This document shows, piece by piece, positions 12,101 through 24,100 of a DNA stretch of 64,000 nt. The stretch covers positions 34,503,861-34,567,860 of the forward strand of contig NC_084606.1 in NCBI RefSeq assembly GCF_033807715.1, read 5' to 3'. Position numbers and translations under genes: made by a program. Source of the stretch: Cololabis saira (lineage: Eukaryota; Chordata; Actinopteri; Beloniformes; Belonidae). Position 1 is the first letter of the stretch. Every line of letters starts with the position of its first letter. The notes beneath the pieces were generated by a model. The model saw only the letters and a list, made by a program, of their open reading frames with translations, was not told where the DNA came from and searched no databases.

Positions 12101-15100
12101 GTGAGCTGTTTGACCGACATCCCCGACGCCGATTCGACATGTCGAATCGGCTGAAAAGCTGCCGACGGGAGGCCGATCTGTGGCGACGGGCGGGACACAC
12201 CGGGGAAACTATGCCGACAGACGCACCGACGCTCATCGACGGCCGTCAATCGGCTTGGTTTGTCAGGGCCTTAAGGTCCCGGTGACTGATCTACCCCTCC
12301 ACACAAAGTTCTTGGCATTTTATAACCCACACAACTTGATACTGACCAACACTGAAAGCCGTAACTTCAATAGAGCAGATCACACGTGGACATCAGTCCA
12401 GACATTAGGCTGAAATGGGCAAAGACTATTTTACAGAGTAGACACTTTTATTTGAACATGAAAACTGCGTCCTTCTCTCCTTTCTTATCTTCCTCCCGAT
12501 GCATTTCTGTCAAAATATTAATGACAGCCATTTAATATTGAACCTCCACGCTGAAACATCTTCCTTCTGCCCGACAGGTTGCTGTGCTCTCTTCTGTTTC
12601 CCTTGCCTGCAGTGTAAGACGGCCAGCAACTACGGCTGGTGCTGCCTCATGCCCATGCTGGACTGCTGCTGCGTGGTGTCCTGCATCCTGCGCTCAAACC
12701 TTAGGGAGCGCTACAACATTCCTGTAAGTCTGGGAGGGTGGTGGACGCTGCTTCCATACGCGCTACATTATTTAACCTTGATTTTTTGATTTTTTTTTGG
12801 CAAACATCCTAAAAATCTCCCAAGATTGCTGTTTGAAATAAATGCAAATACAGTAATACGGATTTCAGTATCATTATGGTTCCAAATATATATTGTTTCC
12901 ATTTTATCTTGTCTTATCTACAAGTGAGGGACTGTCTTATATAGCACGATACACACTTGTATTGATCCAACACCAGTGTTGAAAGGAAGGGGAGCTGTGT
13001 GATGGGAAGTTCCTATATATTATACCTTTTTTTTGTTATTTTATTTAGCTCTTTTTTAAATGCGGCACAATTCTTCAACTTTTTCAAATAAAGTAGACTC
13101 AGATCATGTGAATTCTTAAATGCTTGAATCATCATCACATTTCCTGGTTCTTGGAAGTGTTTCACAATCCATCCAGTAAGTTGAATTGAGAAATCCCGCT
13201 GGATGGAAAATGTTTTCTAAGCAGAACCTCCTTTGTGAAAGTCTTAGGCACGCTTCTTTTTTAAATGAAAGTGTAATGACATCCATATTTACGTTCTGAT
13301 TTATTTAAGATGTAAACAGAAACATCTGTAAGGGACAGCAGACTCTTAAAGTTACAGTAAATCTGTGCTCGGTTTGCAGGCAGGTCGCAATACAAACTGA
13401 CTTTTGTTCTGAAGATTGAGGGGTTTTACTTTTTTTAATTGTACAGCACAGTTCAACACAAGGTAATTCAAAGTGCTTTACATCGACGTTAAAAGCGGCA
13501 AGACACAAACGGTAAATAACAACTAAAACGAAATAAAACGATAAGAAAAAACGTAAAATAATAAGAAGCAAAAGTTGTTAAAAGGTAAGGGCAGTAGAGT
13601 ACAGCAGATACATCACATTCTTAAAATGCCAAGAATTACGTTTCTATACAGTCAAAACGTACAAAGACCGGGTCAAATACAGTATTACAAAATGAATCTG
13701 TAACAATTTGTACGGTGAATTAAACCAATTTAACAATTCTATGCCACAATGCCTGTTTCCAGGTCTTATTTCACACAACTGACGAGAATTATGTTTCTAT
13801 ACGGTCAAAACGTACAATGACCGGGTCAAATACTGTATTACAAAAGTAATCTGTGCCGATTTATGTGCACTTTTAGACTGATGTAGGTTTTTCTGTGCCT
13901 GAAACTGATTAAAAAGGACCAATAATTGACCAACTCATTAATTGCTTAGCTGAATCGACCTCCAGTATTAAAGGTATCTTCTGTTTGTAACTTAAGAGAC
14001 TGAAAACCAAACATGGATGGCTAAGACAAGTACAAGTATACCTTGTATATGTAAAAGCAGAATGGACTCAGTTTGAATCAAATGAACAATTGCAGGATAA
14101 AAAAAAATGTTAAGTCTAAAAAAAAACAAAAAAAAAACCTAATCCTTTGCAGCAAATGTTAAACTGTTTTATTTTCAAATTGATGCCACAACATTTGAGC
14201 TTTGAAACCGACACGACTTCAAAACACTCCCATCACCACTACACACATACACACGCCACAAGCAGAAGTTCCTCTTTTCTACTATAACGTACAAACATTT
14301 TGACTTTCACTTCCGTGTTGTCTGTTTTTTTTTTTTTTCATTATAATCTTAAATTGGACTGCAACATTTACTCAGTTTTCCTTAATTAGTGTCAAGAATG
14401 CAATTTGCCTACAATAGTTACTTTACTCTGTTAACCCAAAGTGATGGCAAATATAAAGATACCACAGTCCACGGGAAAATAAATCAGAAAACCTTTAAGC
14501 AGACCTTCCAGTGCTGCGCGGCAATAACGGGTCGGACAAATAGTTGGAATTCCTGTTGGTTTTATTTGACCACAACAAAGGAAGAAGTTTACAACAGATT
14601 TCAGTTAAACAGCAGACAGTTTTGATCCACAAGGCTTACCATTTATTACTCTTACCGGTTTATAGTTTGATAGCAGTTAATGAGTAACAAATATTTTTTT
14701 TTCCCCCTTCAAATCTTACCGGTTTATAGTTTGATAGCAGGTAATGAGTAACTAATATTTTTTCAGAAACACAAGACTAAAAAACTACTTTAAAAGGTTT
14801 TTAAATACTATGAATTCACCGTTGCCAGGTTTCCCTACTGTATGTTACAGTGAACCACACTTCAGATTTGCTAGTAAAATATTATACAAAATACCAGAGG
14901 AGGAAAAGGAAATGTTTTCAAATATCCTCTGTGATCTATCAGGAAAACTTTCACTGTTACGTTGTTTTGCTCCTGTTGTACTTCCTCTATGCCACTTCTG
15001 CTTTTTTCCGATTCGGGGTCTTGCTCAGGACGCTACCTGTGATGAAAAGTTTAATCAGCTGCTCCTATATGTAACGAACCTTCCAGTTGCCATGGTTACT

Positions 15101-18100
15101 CATAACTAGAATTAGTAGCATCAATCTAGTCAGCAGCACAGCGTAAGATGATGCAAAGAAAGTAGTCTGACCAGCACTGATCCAGCTGGACCCTCCTATG
15201 CAGTACTCGAGTTGTAAAAGAAAATCAGGGGGGATGGTGGATTTGATCATATGGGGACAGATAATTTGTGCTGATTACAAATAATATAATATATTACAAA
15301 TAATAGCAGTGACCAAAACACCTGCAGAAATACTGCAGGAATGACATAGCAGCAGTTAAATGCAGCCTTCTGTAAGCTTTAAATATCCACTGGACTTACA
15401 TCAAATACATCAAAACACAACAATAAAAAACACTTTTCTGAACTTATCAATATGATTCTGTCCTTCACAGGATAAGTAACATGGATCACTGCAAAAACTC
15501 AAAATCTTAACAAGAATATTTGTCTTATTTCTAGTTAAAATGTCTCATTTTAGTAAAAAAAATCTCATTACACTTGCATTACACAAGACTCATCATTGGA
15601 AAAAAACAGCAATTTTCACCTGTTTCAAGTAGACTTTCACTAATTTTTTTGCTTGTAATAAGAAGATAAATCTTGTTCCACTGGCAGATTTTTCTACTTA
15701 TTTAAAATTTACTTGAAACAGGTGAAAATTGTCAAATAAGTAATTTTTCTGGTGTTATTTTTCTGGTGATGACTCTAAATGTTGAAATAGCAGTAAAACC
15801 ACATTCATTGATGAAATGACATAAGGGATGGAAAGGGGGGATGGCAGTTTTACAGGGGGGATGATTTTGACTGTTTTTATTTCAGGGGGGGATGAAAGCG
15901 CTGTAGGAAACAGTCATTTCAATACAAGAACCTAAAGTGGCAGCTGCTGGAGGGAGAACGCCAGGGAGCTGGAAGGTTCTGATAAAATAAGATATAATAA
16001 TAAGATAATATATAATAATAATATAATAATAAGATAATATTTCTTTCTGCCACTTTATTGAGGTTTTTGTAGTGAAATGAGGAGGAATCATAGAGATAAC
16101 TTCTCATTTCAACTAACTGGATCAGCCGTTCCTCATCCATGACTGTTTCCTACAGCGCTTTCAACCGGCTTTCAACGCGAGCGGCAGGAAGAGAATAGAA
16201 GAACATTTAAATATCACAATATCAAGCTTGTTTTCTGTTTAGAAAGTAAAACCGTAGGAAGATTACAAGTACTCACCCATCTTTTACTTGTCTCTTTACT
16301 CTTTTAGGAGTTATTTTAGGAGTTTCTTTTGGCGGGTAGTGCGGTGAATAAAGGCTGATTTATGGTTCTGCGTAAAATCGACGCCGTGGGGTCTGCGTTG
16401 GTGTAACGCGGAACCATAAATCAGCCTTTTAAAAAGCGAGTTTCAGCTGTCAATCAAAATAACATGGGGGCCCATAACGCTTTCAGTGTGGACAGAGAGC
16501 GTCCAGTGCCATGCAGTGCGACGCGATAGTCGGACGCTCGCGTGCAGTTAGGACAGGCTGTTATGCAAGTCTTTCCAGCAGTGGTGTTACCAGGATGCCA
16601 GGTGTGGGGGGCATTAGTCTTACACGGGGGGGGGCAAAAAAAAAAGTTGCAATGCTCAACTAGTGCAAAATCCAGCGTAGGCCTACTGCACCTTAAAACA
16701 TGTTTTTTTTTTCTCCTCTCTCAATTAAATCCATAACTGAACATATGAACATGCAGGCGACAACATTTTTCTTATTTTGCTTTTTTCTAATGTGATAAAG
16801 GAGGTAACGACACAAAGGTAGAACTCAGAACACAATGAGATGTGCAGGTAATAAAGCAACAGGTTAGGTTACAGGGTATATCCTTATTATCCCAGATACC
16901 ATCTAGAGGACAAGTCTGCGGCTGCTCTTGGCAAATCTGTTCATGTCAAGATTCCTTGTAATCTCTTTCTCATGGGCCAAGATGACTAGATCTCTCTTCC
17001 GTAAATGCAACATTGTTCTGCCGAGAGGAGTGGGAATGCGGGTTAGTGTTGAAAAAGAGCTTTCACATGCAGCTGAAGACACACCAATGATTAGTGCAAG
17101 GACATACAGTCTGTGCAAGATGGGAAATGTATGTTTGTACTGCTGAATGCATTTGCAAGCTTCAGAGAGGTTCACATCAGTTGGCAGTTTATCCATTAAC
17201 ATTGGTCTTGCAACCACAATTTCATTTTGCAGGCTCATGCTACTTTGCTCTGTGCGTGTGTAATAGTTATAATGGAGTTAAAAAAGAAATTTGTAATTTC
17301 ATGTATTGAAATGAGACAGTTAAAAAAAAGAGATTAATAATGAATAATATTAATGTTTTAAAAGGAGTTAAAAAGGTTAAAACGATGATTGATCATGGGT
17401 TCTGGGTTCAACTGCTTTGCCTGGCCGTACAGTAACAGTAACAGCTGCTTGGTCATTGATTGAAAATGCCTGTTTGACGTGTTGGATGAGAATCAGTGTA
17501 ACGTGATGGTGAACGGATGAACAATACACACTGGCTGCAACATGTTGCGCTCGCGTCTTTTTTTACTTTCATCTTTTTCCCGGCAACGGGGCTTAACACT
17601 TTCATGTCAGAGTCTCCAAAAGTTTCCAATGACACCAGATAAAGTAGCTTGAATTTTCGCTAGTCGCTTTTTTGAAAAAGAGTCGCTAGCGGGGTCTGAA
17701 AAGTCGTTAAATATAGCAACAGAAATGCAGAGCTGACAACACTACTACTTAGGGCCAATCCCAATACACCCCCTACTTTCTACCACTAGCCCTAAAAATG
17801 AGTAGGGCCCTTGTAATGTTCCCTAGGGATTGGGAACCACTTGCTACGTCACTGCGTGGTTTACGTTCGGGTACGTAAGCGACTGCGTAGTTACGTTTGC
17901 ACATACGTCACACCATATCAGGAAGCCCAGAGCTAAAAGCTGTTTTAATTTCCGATGTAGCGCTGTTAATATGCCACTTTATTAAGTTTTAATATTTTTC
18001 AGGCGTAAAAGTAACCGTTAAGATCCCCAACCTGGGCTCAGTTTATCCAAATAACGCCTGTTAAGAAATTTGCTCCGATGTTTTCGGGGGATGAGAAGAG

Positions 18101-21100
18101 CCGCCGGCTCGGGAGCTGATTTATGGTTCTGCGTTAAATCAATGCAGAGCCTACGGCGCGCGTCGCCGCGTAACCTACGCCGTAGGCTCTGCGTTGGTGT
18201 AACGCGGAACCATAAATCAGCCTTTATTCTGGCGAGATCTTCGCGAACATTGGGCAAACGAGTGATTATATAATCCACTGAGTGAATATTATGAAAGTAA
18301 AATATATATTTCTCGCTAGAAACAGAATCAAAACGCATTTTTATGCAGAAACTAACTCAAAATATTGATTTTATTCACAAAAAAATAAGAAATGTCCGCC
18401 ATGTTTTTTTTTTTTTTATTCAGTCTGCAAATGATGACGTAAAGCATTCTGGGAAATTTTTTCTAGCCCTCCGTCGGTGAGTCAGCATCTGAAATCCCTC
18501 GCTCTGAAGGGCTAGATTCATACCCCCTAACCCTCGTTATGTCCACTAGCCCAAATGCAAAGATGAATTGGGACACCACTACCCTCACGGGAACGCGCAA
18601 AATTTAGGGGTAGAGCTGAAAAGTAGGACTATGGGGGGGATTGGGCCTGGGCCTTAGCAGTGGCAAAGCGTGGGAGGGCTTTGTGATTCAACACTGCTCA
18701 TTGGAGAGTTAACCTACATGACAAGTGAATCCACTAATCGCCACAAATACATACACACAGGGGTGCAACTAGCTACTTTTTGAGGGGTATGCAAAAACGT
18801 TACAGGCGCGCCCCCCCCCAGCCTGCCAGCCTGATTTTTTGTTTTGTTTCCATATATAAATCTTATTCATTCATGGATTTGCATTCCAGTCTGTTATTTC
18901 AAGTTACATACGTACATATAACTGCAGAATGATCAGCTCAATCAGAAACTAAAAAGAAATTATGACATCGGAACAACAGTTTGTACCCTATGTAACAATG
19001 TTATCAATAAATTGTAACATGTCGTGACTTTGCACTCGCCCATTTGTCAAGAATGTCATCAAATGAAATAGATCGTTCCACACTTTTCAATAGAGATCAC
19101 TGCTAACTGGGTCAAGCGATCATTGCTCATACTCGAATGAAGGTATGTTTTGATAAGCTTCAGCTTACTGAAGGATCTCTCGGCAGATGCAACCGTCAGA
19201 GGCCGGTCAGGAATATTCTGAGGGCTACTGTCAGATTTGGAAACACCAAATCAAGATTCTCCTGTATGAGGAAATGTAACTTCTCAAGAACCTTGTAACC
19301 CTTCAGTAGACGGCTTGCTGGGTTTATCTCTAGAATACTATCTCTGGAAACATCACAGGTAGTCAAGGCATATCTGGTAACTGATTCCTCCAGCTCAGCT
19401 TTTGTTATGTGCTCCATTTTAGTGATGAATTTAAATTCCTCAGACACAAGCTGAAGATTGGAAAACCTGTCAGACAACTCTTGCAGAACTGGGTCAATGA
19501 TATTAAAAACCATCCACCTAAAGTTCCTCTCGGGTTCCTTTTCATGATAAAGGACACAGTTTGGTCAGCAGAAATTCAAACCATACTGGGCATTTAGGTT
19601 TTTGTGCAACAAGCATTTTTAATACCTTTGAATAAATTGCACATCTTGCTTATGCAATTTTTCAATAGAAATCATATTTAGATATTAATCACTTAGTATC
19701 AAGTGGCTGTTCCTACACTTCCACCTAATATTAGATCAACCTGTTGGCTTCCCCTGTCTGTCCTGATTCTTTGTGGGCAGGCAGAGCCGTCTGGGAGATT
19801 TGCGAGTAGGGTCCTGCAGCTGCTTGAGACCCGGTCGGATCTGTGATTTTTGTAACAAAGCCTTTCAGAGAGGCATTAAACTCTTCCATTTTCTTTAGTT
19901 TTTTTCTTTTTTCATTCCCTGATTAAATTTCCTGAATCTGTCTCGTTCTCTCGACATTGTGTGACAGTTTGTTCCAACTCCACCCGTCTGGATCAGACTA
20001 GCTTGTGTCTGCGCTTGGTCTGATCAGTTTTATTGAACAACAGACATGCGCATCATTGCACATATATTTATTGATATGCACAGACTAGTACACATTTAGG
20101 TCTGTTATGGAACGTGACTGTTGATATTTATAAGGGGGAGAAAAAAAAACGGCCCATAGCGCGAGGCCCTTGGGTTTGCACGGTTCGCACACCCCTTGCG
20201 GCGGCCCTGGCTGTAGGCCACTACAGGCATCATCTCTCCGACCCGGAACCCACGCAAATCACTTGGACAACCCTGTGGAGCACCAGCGCAGTCGCAGGCT
20301 GAACCTGTGTTTGTACTATGGGGTAGAGGGACATTTAATCTCCAAGTGCCCAGTAAAAGCGCTGCAGAGTTTACCAAAACCACAAGAGCTTACCAAAAAC
20401 CTGACACAGGTGCAGATGATCAGGGCAGATGGGAACCAGGGAAGTCAAGACAGAACTGAAACAGAGACAGGTTTCAAAATAAAACAGGAACTAAATAACC
20501 AAACTGACAGTTGTAGCGCTGCTGCGGCGGACCACCAGTAGAGCATCTCCCAGGTTCTGTAATGCGTTTACCAATTTGTCATTTATCCAATTTAAACACT
20601 CAAAAACTGAACTATAATTGAGGAAATCAAAAGATGAAGCATTTCAGTCATGTTGTTCCATCTTTCTTGCAAACTCATCTTCTAGTGTCTAGGTCACGAT
20701 GTTTATTTCCACATTTCCTGCAGAACATGGGGTTGAAGCATGTACCTGCAGATCCTCTTCCTTGGCCACGTCTTTGAAATGAAAGGCAGCATATGTTGAT
20801 CTAAAATCTCTATGCACCTTTCTGCGTTAATGGCGCCGCCTCAGATGTATAAATTACATTTGCCAAGAGCTCTGACAGAAGCCAATGCCATGGCTGCCAC
20901 CATCCAAGTGCTGGCAGTGACTCCTAGATTACTGACTGGATGCTGATAACAGTTTGATAGTCCTTTTGATTTGTGGTCCAGAGCACCTGGTGCCATTTCT
21001 TCAGATAAAGGTCTGAAATACTAATTGATTTTGACCACAGCACAGGTTTCTCCTCTCTGGTGGTCCATCCCTGATGCTCCTGAGGGCAGAAATGTTAGCG

Positions 21101-24100
21101 CCGCCTCGGGGTCAAGACCATAAGGCTAGGGATGTCCCGATACCATTTTTTTCACACCGAGTACGAGTACGAGTATTTTAATTTGTGTACTCACCGATAC
21201 CGAGTACCGATCCGATACTTCTACCACAAAAATAACTAGGCTAAAAATGCAATGAAAAATGGAAGACAGGTTTTATTTGCAACAGAAATTCAATTTTAAA
21301 CAAAACTTGGCCGGCTGGGCTGTATAATTAAGGAAGATAGAATTTACTGAAACATGGAACATCTGGCTACAGCCACAAAGCTGCAGCTCTGCTGCTGCTG
21401 CTCAGCCAGGCTGCAGACTGACCCGGGGAGCCGCGGGGCGGCTCAACGTCTCCCCCTAGTGGCGCTAACCAGTAACTACAACAACAATGAAGTATCGGTG
21501 CGTGGTATCGGAGAATTTTTGCGAGTACGAGTATATGAGGGCAGTATCGGCCCCGATACCAGTATCGGTATCGGTATCGGGGCATCCCTGGCCTCTTTTT
21601 TGCACAAAATGTAAGTGCCATTTGTGAATGTAACTGAGTATTGTTGTGTTTGACTAGGGTTTTCTACAGTAATCTCTTGCTCATATGCTTTAATCAGACA
21701 GTGAGGAACTCTACCTGTTGATGCAGTCCTGTCTGAGATCACAGCTGCCGTTTCCACACTGAAATTCCTCCAGAAGCTTAATATTAAATCACTTAATATT
21801 ATGCATGGGCAGCATGGTGCCTCACTGCTAGGATCTCAACTTTTCCGTGTCGGGTGCTCTGCCTTCCTCCCAGGGTCCTAAAACATATATGTCAGGGGTT
21901 CTTAACCTTTCTGACCTTGGGGCCCAATTTTTTCAGTACAGAGTGGCCTGGGGCCCATTAAATATAAACACTGTATAGCAGGGGTATTCAACTAAAACTT
22001 TAAGAGGTCCATTTAGAGAAAATTTACTCAAGCGAAGGTCCAGAACATCATTATATATATTTTTATTTTAAAATATATATATATACTTTGTTTATTTTAT
22101 TTTTCAAATGCTATCTTATTTTATTTCTCTACCAGCAGTTTGAATTTCCCCTTTGTTAATTGTCTCAACACATTTTTATACTAAATTAATATAAACACAT
22201 CTTAACAATTTAACAGTTTTGCAGTTTTTCTTTCTTCCCCTCTTATAATCTTATTCCCCCACTTTCTGTTGTTCAGTGAGAGAACTGAGCTCTAACTTCT
22301 CCTGTCAGGACTTTAAATCTGGGCTGGATGGTGTCAGGTTCTCATATGCATGTGGAGGTGCTCATTGATGAGCCTGGAACGATATTTAGTTTTAATTATG
22401 TTCACTGTGGAGAAAGCTGCTTCACAGCTGTATCTGGACCCAAACATGGGCAGGATGTTTTAAGATGGTCAGTTTATTTTTCTGTGACTTCAGTTCAGAC
22501 TTGAGTGGATATGTTTGATGAAAAACTTTGTGTTTTGTTTCAGTGGCGTTTCACTTTCGCACTTTGAACGCCACGGTCTCTGAACGTATGAGACACTGGT
22601 TTTGTCCCAGTGGGAAGACTGAACAGGATGAATGTGTCCATTCCGGGTTGCATATTTAAAAATACAGCGAGGACAAAACTTAGTTTGATTTTACTTTAAG
22701 TTATTTACATTAATAAGTTGTCAGGACTCAGTGTGTCGGGTTCATCCGAGCCTGATCAGCTGCGACGGGCACAGCCCGCACCGCAGCTCTCTGGTCGCGC
22801 TGCAGCAGTTACTTTCCGATGCTTTTTAGAAAGCCCGAACAGTCCAGTCCAGCAGACACGACAGCCCACGCATCTACATCTACCATCCTTCAGCAGTAAC
22901 GACGGAGCCCATCGCCCGAGCGGCAGCCTCAGCCGACCTCCCCGGCCGCGGGGACGCGCCGGGATAAATGATCATGCCGCGCTCGCTTGCTCTGGGCGCA
23001 GACCCAATTAATCGATCCCTAATCCTGGCGGATCTAAACCTACTCTGTGCAAAATGAAGGATTTTCTCTGTAAAGACACACCATTTCTCTTACTATTACA
23101 CGTACAGCTAGCTGAGTGTCTTCTCCTCATTTGGTTGGGAGTTGCTATGCAGTCCCGCGGCCCTCGCGGCCCACACGTACAAAACTGAATTTTTTTTGGC
23201 GGCCCACTAGATGGCGCTCGCGGCCCAAGTGTGGGCCGCGGCCCTATGGTTAAGAATCACTGATATATGTCAAGTTAATTGGGGACTGTATACCCATAGG
23301 AGTGAGTGTTTGGTGGTGTGTGGCCCTGTGATGGACGGGGGACCCGTCTATTAAGAGAGCCACGATACGCTCCAGCAGATCCCAGAGATGCTAAATAGGG
23401 ATAAGTGTAGAGGAGGAAACATGAAAATACCCTCCAGTCTTTCCTCCTCCAAGCTGTGCGCTTTCATTGATGCACTTTTGTTAATCTTAAAGGGGACCTA
23501 TTATGAAAAACATGTTTTTTCTTGCTTTAACATATATAAAGTGGTCTCCCCTTCAGCCTGCCAACTCAGAGAAGGAGGAAAGCTACCAAATTCTGCAGTG
23601 TCTGTACAGCCGCCCGGATGAGCCGTCCAGTGTGATGTGGATCAACGAGCCGTTCAGATTCTGCTCCCGTTGTTACGTAACCAAAATGCGATTTACATAG
23701 GTTGGCCTCCGATGCGTGAAACCAAGCCCACAACCGGAGCTTCCGCCATTTTTTCGTAGCGGTGTGTCGTGTCATTCAGGCAGCCAATCAGCACAGAGCC
23801 TCATTATCATAGCCCCGCCCACTCAGAATCCCGCATAGATAATGAGGTTAGAGAATGGGAAGATAAAGACATGGCTCAGAGGCTGAATTTCTAATTTATT
23901 TAGCAAAAACAATCAAAAGCTTGTTTTTAAGACATTCAAGGCCTGTTTAAAATAGGCATTAGATGCCATAATAGATCCCCTTTAACATCAGATTTGATCA
24001 AATAATATAATTTTTCTTTATCAGAAAATCTTGTCTTTACATGTTAGTTCATTGAGCTTGTACACTATTGTCCTCGTTCAAGGGTTTCCTTTGAACTCAT

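Larger units (their letters stand above)
6285..12577 (+). other. PLAC8-family gene intron 1
   Basis: A 6.3-kb GT-AG intron (donor GTAAGT, acceptor CCGACAG). It holds an antisense LINE fragment, two hAT/Harbinger elements and copies of a palindromic miniature element, all listed separately. About 8790-11160 has no coding region I can recognise. Confidence 0.9.
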
